NCBI RefSeq assembly: GCF_009299795.1
Contig: NZ_VIGP01000007.1
Coordinates: 62,001-126,000 of the forward strand
From: Brachybacterium subflavum
GTDB taxonomy: Bacteria; Actinomycetota; Actinomycetes; Actinomycetales; Dermabacteraceae
Direction: 5' to 3'
Length of the DNA: 64,000 nucleotides
In this document: piece after piece, positions 56,226 to 64,000 of the stretch
Layout of the letters: each line of letters starts with the position of its first letter
Position numbering within the stretch: the first letter of the stretch is position 1
Translations under genes and position numbers: made by a program
Notes under the pieces: generated by a model
Database searches by the model: none
Told to the model about the DNA's origin: nothing
The model's input: the letters and a program-made list of their open reading frames with translations, nothing else

Positions 56226-56944
56226 GCGTGCTCTCCGTCCGTCGTCTCGTCCTGCTTCTCGGCCCCGGCGTCGGCGGCGAGGGTGAGCCCGCCCGTCGTC
56301 TCGTCGGCCACGTACCACTCGCCCGTCGTCGGGCACACCCAGGCGTCGGTCCCGTCGGAGGCCGGCTCGAGCTTCTCCCCCGAGCGGCCCACCCAGGCGA
56401 TGCGGCGGGCGGGGGCCCCAGCGACCAGGGCGTGGGGCACGACGTCGCGGGTGACGGTCGATCCCGCGGCCACCATCGACCAGGCGCCGATCGTGACGGG
56501 GGCGACGCAGACGGCACGGGCGCCGATCGAGGCGCCCGCCTCGCAGGTGACGCCCACCGGCTCCCAGTCCGCAGCGGACTTCGGGGAGAGGTCGGGGTTG
56601 ACCGCGCGCGGCCGATGATCGTTGGTGAAGACCGCCGCGGGGCCCACGAAGACCCCTTCGGCGAGCGCAGCGGGCTCGTAGACGAGCGCGTAGTTCTGCA
56701 CCTTGCAGCCGTCGCCCATGCGCACGCCGGTGCCGATGTAGGCGCCGCGGCCCACGATGCAGTCGCGTCCCAGCCGGGCGTCCTCGCGCACCTGGGCGAG
56801 GTGCCAGATCGCGCTGCCCTCGCCGATGCGGGCGGTCTCGGCGACGTCGGCGGAATCGACGACGCGCACGCCCTCGCGCGAGGCGGCCGGACGGTCGGCG
56901 GGTCCGTCGGGCGACCCGCTGGACGACTCGGAGGTCTCGTTCAT
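56222..56944 (-). CDS. Left-handed beta-helix N-acetyltransferase (WbpD/WlbB-like)
   Basis: This 240-residue protein has an Ala/Ser-rich leader of 25 residues and then hexapeptide-repeat coils beginning VDSADVAETARIGEGSAIWH. The characteristic WbpD/WlbB loop VFTNDHRPRAVNPD is present, followed by GASIGARAVCVAPVTIGAWS and VAGAPARRIAWVGRSGEKL. The end (WVCPTTGEWYVAD) resembles the small zinc-ribbon-like tail of that family. The enzyme acetylates the 3-amino group of the UDP-amino-uronic acid. It is first in the minus-strand unit running to 47403, with a 27-nt gap to purE. Confidence 0.9.
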   Translation of the reverse strand: MNETSESSSGSPDGPADRPAASREGVRVVDSADVAETARIGEGSAIWHLAQVREDARLGRDCIVGRGAYIGTGVRMGDGCKVQNYALVYEPAALAEGVFVGPAAVFTNDHRPRAVNPDLSPKSAADWEPVGVTCEAGASIGARAVCVAPVTIGAWSMVAAGSTVTRDVVPHALVAGAPARRIAWVGRSGEKLEPASDGTDAWVCPTTGEWYVADETTGGLTLAADAGAEKQDETTDGEHA

Positions 56945-56971
56945 ACCCCCGAAGATATCGGAGGGCGCCTG

Positions 56972-57493
56972 TCAGGACAGGGACGAGCGCAGCGACTCGC
57001 CCTTGGCGTGCGCAAGGTCGCGCAGCTCGCCCTGGAACTCGCGCATGCGCTCGCGCACGCGCTCTCCCTCGGCGTCGTCGGCCGCCCCGAGGATGCGGGC
57101 GGCGAGCAGCCCGGCGTTGCGGGCGCCGCCGATCGACATGGTCGCGACGGGCACGCCGGCGGGCATCTGCACGATCGAGAGCAGGGAGTCCATGCCGTCC
57201 AGGTGCGCGAGCGGCACGGGCACGCCGATCACGGGCAGCGGGGTGAGGGCGGCGAGCATGCCGGGCAGGTGGGCGGCGCCGCCGGCGCCCGCGATGATCA
57301 CGCGCAGGCCGCGGTCCGCCGCGGTGCGCCCGAACTCGACCATGTCCTCGGGCATGCGGTGCGCGGAGACCACGTCCACGTGCGCCTCCAGACCGAACTC
57401 GGCGAGGGCGTCGCGGGCGGGGCCGAGCGTGGGCCAGTCGGAGTCCGAGCCCATCACGATCGCGACACGGGGGGCGGGCTGGGGGATGGTCAT
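56972..57493 (-). CDS. purE: N5-carboxyaminoimidazole ribonucleotide mutase
   Basis: PurE converts N5-CAIR to CAIR in purine synthesis. The protein is 173 residues, with [13 protein letters not shown], the active-site [25 protein letters not shown] and [10 protein letters not shown], all standard for class I PurE. The ATG at 57493 overlaps the purK stop by ATGA, so the substrate-producing enzyme PurK is co-translated. The two genes follow the histidine kinase and response regulator, an order shared with related actinobacteria. The C-terminal 20 residues are charged and helical. Confidence 0.97.
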   Translation of the reverse strand: MTIPQPAPRVAIVMGSDSDWPTLGPARDALAEFGLEAHVDVVSAHRMPEDMVEFGRTAADRGLRVIIAGAGGAAHLPGMLAALTPLPVIGVPVPLAHLDGMDSLLSIVQMPAGVPVATMSIGGARNAGLLAARILGAADDAEGERVRERMREFQGELRDLAHAKGESLRSSLS

Positions 57494-58692
57494 GCGTTCT
57501 GCTCCTCGTGCACGGCGTCGATGATCAGTCGCTCGGCGCGGTGGGCGCGCTCGAGCAGGTCCGCGGGATCGCTCCCGGCGAGGGTCACGTGGCCCACCTT
57601 GCGGCCGGGCCGCACGGTCTTGCCGTAGAGGTGGACCTTGAGGTCGGGGTCCCGCTCCATCGCCTCGCGGGCGCCCGCGGCGAGGTCCTCGCGGGCCCCG
57701 CCCAGCAGGTTCACCATCACCGCGTGCGGGGCGCGGGGCGTGCTCGCGCCGAGCGGGAGATCGGCGACGGCCCGCAGGTGCTGCTCGAACTGGCCGGTGA
57801 CGGCGCCGTCCATGGACCAGTGGCCCGTGTTGTGGGGGCGCATGGCGAGCTCGTTGACGAGCACCTCGCCGCTCTCGGTCTCGAACAGCTCGACGGCGAG
57901 CATGCCGGTGACGCCCAGGTCCTCGGCGATCCGCAGGGCGAGGTGCTGGATGCGCTCCTGGTCCGCGGGATCGAGGTCCGGGGCGGGGGCGAGCACCTCG
58001 AAGCACACGCCGTCCTTCTGCGTCGAGCGCACCACCGGGTAGGCGAGCATCTCGCCGCCCGGCCGGCGGGCAACCTGCGCGGAGAGCTCGCGGGTGAAGG
58101 GCACGAGCTCCTCGACGAGCAGCTCCTCGTGGTCCTCGAACCAGTCGGCGACGTCGCTGCCGGCGGAGACGACGCGCACGCCGTGGCCGTCGTAGCCGCC
58201 GCGCGGGGTCTTCACCACGGCGCGGGCGGCGGTGCCGAGCTCGGCGAGGGCGGCGTCGACGTCGGCCGCGGAGGCGGCGCGCCACCAGCGCGGGCAGGGG
58301 TGCCCGAGCGCGCCGAGGCGCTCGCGCATGCGCAGCTTGTCCTGGGCATGGACGAGGGCGGCCGGCCCGGGCCGCACGGCGGCGAGCCCGTCGCGCTCGA
58401 TGCCCTCGAGGATGCGGGGCGGCACGTGCTCGTGGTCGAAGGTGAGGACGTCGACCTCGGCGGCGAGCGCGCGCACGGCGTCCTCGTCGTCGTGACGGCC
58501 GATCCGCACGCGGGCCGCGCCGTGCGCGGCGGATTCCGCGGGGTCGGTGGCGAGCACGGTGAGCGGCAGCCCCAGCTCGATCGCGGGGCCCAGCATCATC
58601 CGCGCGAGCTGCCCGCCGCCGATGACGCCGATGCGCGGCGCCGCGGGGGCGCTGGTGGGGACGGGGTCGTTCTCAGGGATGTCGGGGAGCAC
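57490..58692 (-). CDS. purK: N5-carboxyaminoimidazole ribonucleotide synthase
   Basis: PurK carboxylates AIR with ATP and bicarbonate to give N5-CAIR. This is a 400-residue ATP-grasp enzyme. The N-terminal domain has [13 protein letters not shown], and [10 protein letters not shown] matches the typical FE/DxE motif. The ATP-grasp region has [28 protein letters not shown], and [19 protein letters not shown] with metal and substrate ligands. It lies 9 nt after the histidine-kinase stop in the same direction, so it may be partly read through from the signalling genes. Confidence 0.97.
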   Translation of the reverse strand: MLPDIPENDPVPTSAPAAPRIGVIGGGQLARMMLGPAIELGLPLTVLATDPAESAAHGAARVRIGRHDDEDAVRALAAEVDVLTFDHEHVPPRILEGIERDGLAAVRPGPAALVHAQDKLRMRERLGALGHPCPRWWRAASAADVDAALAELGTAARAVVKTPRGGYDGHGVRVVSAGSDVADWFEDHEELLVEELVPFTRELSAQVARRPGGEMLAYPVVRSTQKDGVCFEVLAPAPDLDPADQERIQHLALRIAEDLGVTGMLAVELFETESGEVLVNELAMRPHNTGHWSMDGAVTGQFEQHLRAVADLPLGASTPRAPHAVMVNLLGGAREDLAAGAREAMERDPDLKVHLYGKTVRPGRKVGHVTLAGSDPADLLERAHRAERLIIDAVHEEQNA

Positions 58693-58701
58693 GCCCCCAT
58701 C

Positions 58702-60126
58702 CTAGGAGCGGCTGCGGTCCTCGGGCGCCGCCGTCCGGGCCGACGCACGGGCGCGGTGGCCGTGTCCGTGCCCGCCGCTCCCCCGTCGGCGGCGCGGCAG
58801 CACCGCGCCCTGCGGGAGGGATCCCAGCTCGTCGGTCGACTCGGCGCCGAGCACCGTGTCCTCCTCGCCCGCGGTGTCCTCGTCGGGAGCGGAGATGAGG
58901 AAGACGCCGAAGGTCGCAGGCTGCTCGCTGAGCAGCTCGAGGCGTCCGCCGTCGTCCTCCACGAGGGTGCGGGCGAGGGCGAGGCCGACGCCCGTGCCGG
59001 AGGTGCGCCCCGAGACCGAGCGCTCGAAGACGCGCTTGCCGAGCGCCGGGTCGATGCCGGGCCCCTCGTCGGAGATCTCGACGACGGTGGACTTCTCGTT
59101 GCGTCGCACCTTGACCAGGGTGCGCCCCCCGCCGTGGGTGAGGGAGTTCTCCACGAGGGTCGCGACGACCTGCGTGAGCGGTCCCGTGGACCCCCAGACT
59201 GCGGCGGCGCGCGGCACCTGGATGCGCAGCTCCCGGCCCGCGGCGCGGTACGCCGGGGACCACTCCTCGCTCTGCTGGGTGAGCACGGTGCGCAGCTCGA
59301 CCACGCCGGGGGTGCGGCGCTGGGAGGAGCGGGGCGCGTTGATGAGGTCGTGGACGACCTCGGTGAGGCGGTCGATCTGCTCGAGGGAGATCCGGGCCTC
59401 GTCGCGCACCCACTCCTCGGAGCTCGTGGCGAGGATCTCGTCCAGGCGCATGGAGAGCGCGGTGAGCGGTGTGCGCAGCTGGTGCGAGGCGTCGGAGGCG
59501 AGTCGGCTCTCCGCCTCGAGGCGCTCGGTGAGCTGGGCGCCGGAGTTCGCGAGCTCCTCGGCGACGGTGTCGATCTCGGTGATGCCGCTGGGCCGCCAGG
59601 GTCCGCGGGCGCGGCCCGAGCCCATCTCCTCGGCCCGCCGGGTGAGGCGGGCGAGCGGGGCGGAGATCCGCTGGGCCTGCCAGAGGGCGACGGACACGCC
59701 GATGGAGATCGCGGCCAGCCCCGCCACGATGATGAGCACGGCGGCGCTCGCGGTGTGGGCGCGCACGTCGGCCTTGGTGATGGTGACGGTGACGTTCACG
59801 CCCGAGGTGCCGGGCGTCGAGATCACCTTCGTGCTGTTGCCCGGATCCGGGCCGGCCTCGATCGTGCGGCCCTCATAGGTCACCGTGATGTGCACGGCCA
59901 GATCGGGCTGGGAATCGGCGATCTGCTGGAGCATCGCCCTGTCGATGGGCCGGTCGTCGCTGATGCGCTTCTCGGCGTTGGTGCGGACCTCGTTGGCGAT
60001 GGAGGTGGCGCGCGCGGTGAGGTTCTGGTCGGTCAGCTGAAGCCACGAGTACGCCAGCGGGATGCCCAGCAGCAGGACCGTGAGGATGACCGTGATGACC
60101 GTCGCCTGCAGCACTCGCGTGCGCAC
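58702..60126 (-). CDS. Sensor histidine kinase
   Basis: This 474-residue membrane kinase has helices near 7-30 and 125-150 with a sensor of about 95 residues between them. A HAMP segment follows (LARLTRRAEEMGSGRARG), then the H-box SDASHQLRTPLTAL with the phosphorylated H215. The ATPase domain has LVENSLTHGGG, ISDEGPGID and TGVGLALAR. The sensor has no Cys pairs or known ligand motif, and the C-terminal 60 residues are Arg/His/Gly-rich. It follows its response regulator by 4 nt. The stimulus is unknown. Confidence 0.93.
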   Translation of the reverse strand: MRTRVLQATVITVILTVLLLGIPLAYSWLQLTDQNLTARATSIANEVRTNAEKRISDDRPIDRAMLQQIADSQPDLAVHITVTYEGRTIEAGPDPGNSTKVISTPGTSGVNVTVTITKADVRAHTASAAVLIIVAGLAAISIGVSVALWQAQRISAPLARLTRRAEEMGSGRARGPWRPSGITEIDTVAEELANSGAQLTERLEAESRLASDASHQLRTPLTALSMRLDEILATSSEEWVRDEARISLEQIDRLTEVVHDLINAPRSSQRRTPGVVELRTVLTQQSEEWSPAYRAAGRELRIQVPRAAAVWGSTGPLTQVVATLVENSLTHGGGRTLVKVRRNEKSTVVEISDEGPGIDPALGKRVFERSVSGRTSGTGVGLALARTLVEDDGGRLELLSEQPATFGVFLISAPDEDTAGEEDTVLGAESTDELGSLPQGAVLPRRRRGSGGHGHGHRARASARTAAPEDRSRS

Positions 60127-60129
60127 GCG

Positions 60130-60825
60130 TCAGCTCCCGTCGCCGGTCTCGAAACGGAAGCCGACGCCGCGGACGGTGGTGATCCTGCGGGGATTGGTCG
60201 CGTCATCGCCCAGCTTCCGACGGAGCCAGGAGATGTGCATGTCGAGGGTCTTGGTCGAGCCCCACCACTCGGCGCCCCAGACCTCGCGCATGAGGTCGTC
60301 GCGGGTGACCACGCTGCCGGCCTCGCGCACGAGCACCGTGAGCAGGTCGTACTCCTTGGCGGAGAGGCTGAGCTCCTCGCCATCGACGTAGGCGCGGCGG
60401 GCGGAGACGTCCAGGGACACGCCGTTGACGTCGAAGGCGCTCGTGGACTCCTCGACGGTCTGGGCGCGTCGCAGCAGGGCGCGGATGCGCGCCTGCAGCT
60501 CGCCCAGCCGGAAGGGCTTGGTGACGTAGTCGTCCGCGCCGGCGTCGAGGCCGACGACGGCGTCGACCTCGTCGGCGCGGGCGGTGAGGATGAGGATCGG
60601 GGATTCCAGGCCGCCCTTGCGCAGGCGCCGAGCGACCTCGAGGCCGTCGAGGTCCGGGAGCCCCAGATCCAGGATGACCAGGTCGATCGGGTCCCCGGCG
60701 GCGGCGATGCCGAGGGCATCCATACCGCGCGAGGCGCGCGAGACCGTGTAGCCCTCGCGGTCGAGCGCGCGGGACAGCGGTTCGGCGATCGCGGAATCGT
60801 CTTCGACGAGCAGCAGTCGTGTCAC
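60130..60825 (-). CDS. OmpR/PhoB-type response regulator
   Basis: This regulator of about 231 residues has a receiver domain with LVEDD, phosphoacceptor D53 in LVILDLGLPDLDG, and Lys in VTKPF. It ends in a winged-helix DNA-binding domain (DMHISWLRRKLG and VRGVGFRFE). I choose the GTG at 60825 because TAGGA lies about 8 nt upstream. The ATG at 60834, three residues earlier, has no Shine-Dalgarno site at normal spacing. It is the partner of the kinase encoded next. The gene for the cyclase ends 73 nt upstream, so this pair may have its own promoter. Confidence 0.92.
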   Translation of the reverse strand: MTRLLLVEDDSAIAEPLSRALDREGYTVSRASRGMDALGIAAAGDPIDLVILDLGLPDLDGLEVARRLRKGGLESPILILTARADEVDAVVGLDAGADDYVTKPFRLGELQARIRALLRRAQTVEESTSAFDVNGVSLDVSARRAYVDGEELSLSAKEYDLLTVLVREAGSVVTRDDLMREVWGAEWWGSTKTLDMHISWLRRKLGDDATNPRRITTVRGVGFRFETGDGS

Positions 60826-60898
60826 AGGAGGCATCCTACGTCCCGACCTGTGCGCCTGCTCCGAGGCGCGAGCGCGGACCCGCTCCCGGGCTCCCTCA

Positions 60899-62131
60899 TC
60901 ACAGGCCCATGTCCAGCGGCTCGGAGGTGCCGCGGGTGAGCGCGACGGCCTCGACCGTGCCGATGCCGTGGAGTTCGGTGGGACGGATCTCGGAGGCCCG
61001 GAACCCGCCGGGCAGCGCGCGCTCGACGGCCTCGGCCGTGGCGAGGTCGACGAGCACCCCGCCCGGGTCGGCGACGCTCTCCAGGCGCGCCGAGAGGTTG
61101 ACCGTCGGCCCGAAGACGTCGCCGTAGCGGGAGAACATCGATCCCCAGCACATGCCCACGCGGGCCGAGGGCAGATCGGGATCGTCGCGGATCGCCTCGG
61201 CGATCGACACCGCGATCTGGGCGCCGTCCTCGGGCGCGTCGGCCAGGAACATGATCTCGTCGCCCACGGTCTTGACCACGCGGCCGCCGCCCACGGAGAT
61301 GATGTCGCGGCAGGTGACCTCGAACTGGGTGACGACATCCGCCAGCTCCGCCCCGCCGAGGGAGCGCGAGAGGCGCGTGAACTGCACGAGGTCGGCGAAG
61401 CCCACCGCGCGGTTCAGGGGGAACACCTCGTCGTGGGTGCCGTTCTCGCTGGCCTGCAGCACCTCGGAGCCCGCCCGCGCGGAGTACGCGGCGAGCTGAC
61501 GGCGGAAGGTGAACAGCACCTGGGTCTCGAGGGTCTCGATGAGCTGCGGGACGGTCTCGAGCATCTGCTCGCGCGCCTCGCCGTCGTCCTTCCCGTCGCG
61601 GGTCTTGGCCTCCTCGACGAGTGCCTCGGTGATCCACATGGCCAGGCGGCCCATGTGGTAGCCGAGCCCGCGGGAGATCGAGGTGAACGCCCGCTCGGAG
61701 ATCGCGCCGTCGTCGACCATGGCGACCAGGTCTCCGATCGCGAAGGCGTCCTCGTCGGTGAAGACCACGGTGTCCTCGTCGACGGGGCCGAAGCCGAGGG
61801 AGCGCCAGTAGGTGGAGATCAGGCGCTCGGGGATGCCCTGCTGCTCGGCGAGGTCCCGGCGCGAGTGCTCGCGCGGGCCCTGCAGGAGCACGCGCTCGAG
61901 GGCGCCCACGCTGCGGCGCACCGACTGGAACCGTCGGTTGAGGGTTGCCATCTCCTCCGGGGAGATCTCGGCCTCGCGCAGGTTCTCGGAGCCCTCGAGG
62001 TCGTCGAGCGCGGCGAGGGCGTCGTGCGGGACGCGCTCACCGGGCGCGGCGTCCTCGGGCTCCGCGTCGAGGTCGGCGTCGCGGGCGTCGGGCTCGAGGT
62101 CCGAGGCGAGGTCCGGGTTCTCGTCGGTCAC
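60899..62131 (-). CDS. Class III adenylate cyclase, Rv1264-like with regulatory domain
   Basis: This 410-residue soluble cyclase makes cAMP from ATP. The acidic, Asp-rich N-terminus is followed by a helical regulatory domain (about 80-240). It includes YWRSLGFGPVDEDTVVFTDE and LGYHMGRLAMWITEALVEEA, and resembles the autoinhibitory pH-sensing domain of mycobacterial Rv1264. The catalytic domain has VGFADLVQFT with the first metal Asp, VVKTVGDEIMF with Lys and the second Asp, and FGPTVNLSARLESVADPG with the transition-state Asn and Arg. The GTG start overlaps the birA stop (GTGA). pH sensing is inferred from family resemblance only. Confidence 0.9.
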   Translation of the reverse strand: MTDENPDLASDLEPDARDADLDAEPEDAAPGERVPHDALAALDDLEGSENLREAEISPEEMATLNRRFQSVRRSVGALERVLLQGPREHSRRDLAEQQGIPERLISTYWRSLGFGPVDEDTVVFTDEDAFAIGDLVAMVDDGAISERAFTSISRGLGYHMGRLAMWITEALVEEAKTRDGKDDGEAREQMLETVPQLIETLETQVLFTFRRQLAAYSARAGSEVLQASENGTHDEVFPLNRAVGFADLVQFTRLSRSLGGAELADVVTQFEVTCRDIISVGGGRVVKTVGDEIMFLADAPEDGAQIAVSIAEAIRDDPDLPSARVGMCWGSMFSRYGDVFGPTVNLSARLESVADPGGVLVDLATAEAVERALPGGFRASEIRPTELHGIGTVEAVALTRGTSEPLDMGL

Positions 62132-63084
62132 GGATGGGTCTCCTGGATGTCGTCGGGGGAAGCTGGGGCGGAGGGCACGACGGTCGCTCCGGGCGGCGCC
62201 GACGGCGGGTCGCCGTCGAGGGTGCGCAGATGCCGCACGTCGCCGGCGGAGACGACCCGCTCCGCGCCCTCGGGCAGGCCCAGCACGAGCCGGCCGTCGG
62301 CGTCCAGGCGCAGTGCCCGGGCCGTCGCACCGCCGCCCGGCACGTGCGCGCCGGGTGCGTGCGGACCGGGGACCGACGTCGCGGAGAGGTCGTCGAAACA
62401 CACCTCGCGCCCAAGTGTGAGGCACGCCATACCATAGCGTTCCCGCTGGCCGCTCGCCATCGCGTCCCCGTCGTGGGCGTCCAGCAGGGTGAGCTCGCGC
62501 TCGACGCCGTCGGCGATCGCCGAGGCGAGGGCGCGCGCCGCGGCGTCCCGCGCGGACGCGACGGCCCCCGGGTCCGTGGGGGCGATCCCGTGCTCGCCCC
62601 AGAGCCAGGCAGGGGGCAGCGCCGACGTGTCGGCGAGTTCGACGGGACCGGCGAGGTTGACCCCGATGCCCACCAGCACGTGATCGGGTCCCTCCCCCTC
62701 GAGGAGGATGCCGCCGAGCTTGCGCGCGTCGGAGGTGAGCAGGTCGTTGGGCCACTTGAGTCCGATGCCGTCGCCCGCGCCGGTCGCCCTGCGCAGGGCC
62801 TCGAGCGCGCCGAGGCCCGTCACCAGCGGGTACCAGGAGCGTGCTGCGGGACCGATCCTGCTCGCACGGACCAGCGTGAGCGCCAGCCCTCCGCCCGGGG
62901 GCGTGCTCCACGACCGCCCGAGGCGCCCGCGTCCGCTGCGCTGGTCGCGCGTGAGGACCGCCAACGGGGGCTCGGCCCCGGAGCGGAGCAGATCACGGGC
63001 GGCGTCCTGAGTGGACGACGTGTGTGCGAGGACATGCAGAGGGGGTGCGCGCCCTCCCCGCGTCGTCGGCTCGCTGCTGGCCAT
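62128..63084 (-). CDS. birA: Biotin--[acetyl-CoA-carboxylase] ligase
   Basis: BirA links biotin to the carrier domain of acyl-CoA carboxylases. In 318 residues, with no N-terminal DNA-binding domain, it has AHTSSTQDAARDLLR, the biotinyl-AMP loop SGRGRLGRSWSTPPGG, the catalytic region GLKWPNDLLT with RKLGGILLEG, and VLVGIGVNL. A C-terminal SH3-like domain contains LRLDADGRLVLG. The protein lacks a repressor domain, so it does not act as a biotin-operon repressor. It is divergent from the acyl-CoA carboxylase beta-subunit gene, and the biotin carrier subunit of that enzyme is its likely client. Confidence 0.95.
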   Translation of the reverse strand: MASSEPTTRGGRAPPLHVLAHTSSTQDAARDLLRSGAEPPLAVLTRDQRSGRGRLGRSWSTPPGGGLALTLVRASRIGPAARSWYPLVTGLGALEALRRATGAGDGIGLKWPNDLLTSDARKLGGILLEGEGPDHVLVGIGVNLAGPVELADTSALPPAWLWGEHGIAPTDPGAVASARDAAARALASAIADGVERELTLLDAHDGDAMASGQRERYGMACLTLGREVCFDDLSATSVPGPHAPGAHVPGGGATARALRLDADGRLVLGLPEGAERVVSAGDVRHLRTLDGDPPSAPPGATVVPSAPASPDDIQETHP

Positions 63085-63186
63085 GCCCGTTCCCGTCCTC
63101 CCGCTCGTCCTGGATCGCGCGCGCCCCCAGGGTGCCGCGACCTGCCCGCACCGCCCCTGATGCGGGGGCGGAGCGCCTGGGTAGCG

Positions 63187-63192
63187 TAGTAT
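63187..63192 (+). promoter_or_regulatory. -10 element before the acyl-CoA carboxylase gene
   Basis: TAGTAT fits TANNNT in the 144-nt gap between birA and the divergent carboxylase gene. The ribosome-binding site AGGAGG is at 63219-63224, five bases before the GTG at 63229. No -35 consensus is seen. Confidence 0.5.
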
Positions 63193-63228
63193 CCCCGTGT
63201 TTCCCCGACGGTCCGCACAGGAGGTTCC

Positions 63229-64000
<772 letters not shown>

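Overview
The window is about 64 kb of very GC-rich DNA. It has frequent GTG starts, short ATGA/GTGA gene overlaps and several actinobacterial marker genes: mtrA-mtrB-lpqB, a WhiB regulator, a DUF3499 protein, a cofE-type F420 ligase, and a class III cyclase next to birA. This points to an actinobacterium. Gene order and the absence of mycolic-acid genes fit the Micrococcales, perhaps a Brachybacterium-like member of the Dermabacteraceae, but that assignment is inference. No tRNA, rRNA, CRISPR array, insertion sequence or prophage gene was seen. No stretch longer than 300 bases lacks a gene.

Positions 1-20.4 kb hold mostly conserved housekeeping and envelope genes. On the minus strand are secA (3' end cut by the window edge), a YcaQ-type DNA glycosylase, the hibernation factor hpf, a ComF-like phosphoribosyltransferase, and the envelope-stress set lpqB, mtrB and mtrA. 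Divergent from mtrA is a tightly overlapped plus-strand operon encoding a multi-span membrane protein, DUF4129, DUF4350, a MoxR ATPase and DUF58. A SpoIIM-family protein and an RDD protein follow, divergent from each other. After them come a phosphohexomutase fused to a Trm112-like zinc domain, DUF3499, and a zincin-fold protein that lacks its HExxH site.

Positions 20.4-28.6 kb contain a whiB - giant glycosyltransferase/membrane protein - DUF5719 minus-strand unit. Divergent from whiB are cofE and a TIGR03089 gene, followed by the 3' remnant of a DUF222/HNH endonuclease gene.

Positions 28.6-57 kb form a large cell-surface glycan locus. It carries a galactofuranose module (GlfT2-like polymerase, UDP-galactopyranose mutase, a GlfT1-like transferase and another GT2), an LCP ligase, and a likely lipid-linked side-chain system (DPM-like GT2, DUF2304, DUF6541). 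It also has an acyltransferase, five further glycosyltransferases, a second DUF6541 protein and a PglK/MsbA-like ABC flippase. Five enzymes scattered through the locus match the route to UDP-2,3-diacetamido uronic acids: a 6-dehydrogenase, a 3-dehydrogenase, an aminotransferase, an N-acetyltransferase and a 2-epimerase. The simplest reading is a secreted anionic teichuronic-type polymer or decorated galactan that LCP attaches to the wall.

Positions 57-64 kb return to core metabolism and signalling. On the minus strand are birA, an Rv1264-like adenylate cyclase, an OmpR-type response regulator with its histidine kinase, purK and purE. On the plus strand the start of an acyl-CoA carboxylase beta subunit, which depends on biotinylation, runs off the right edge.
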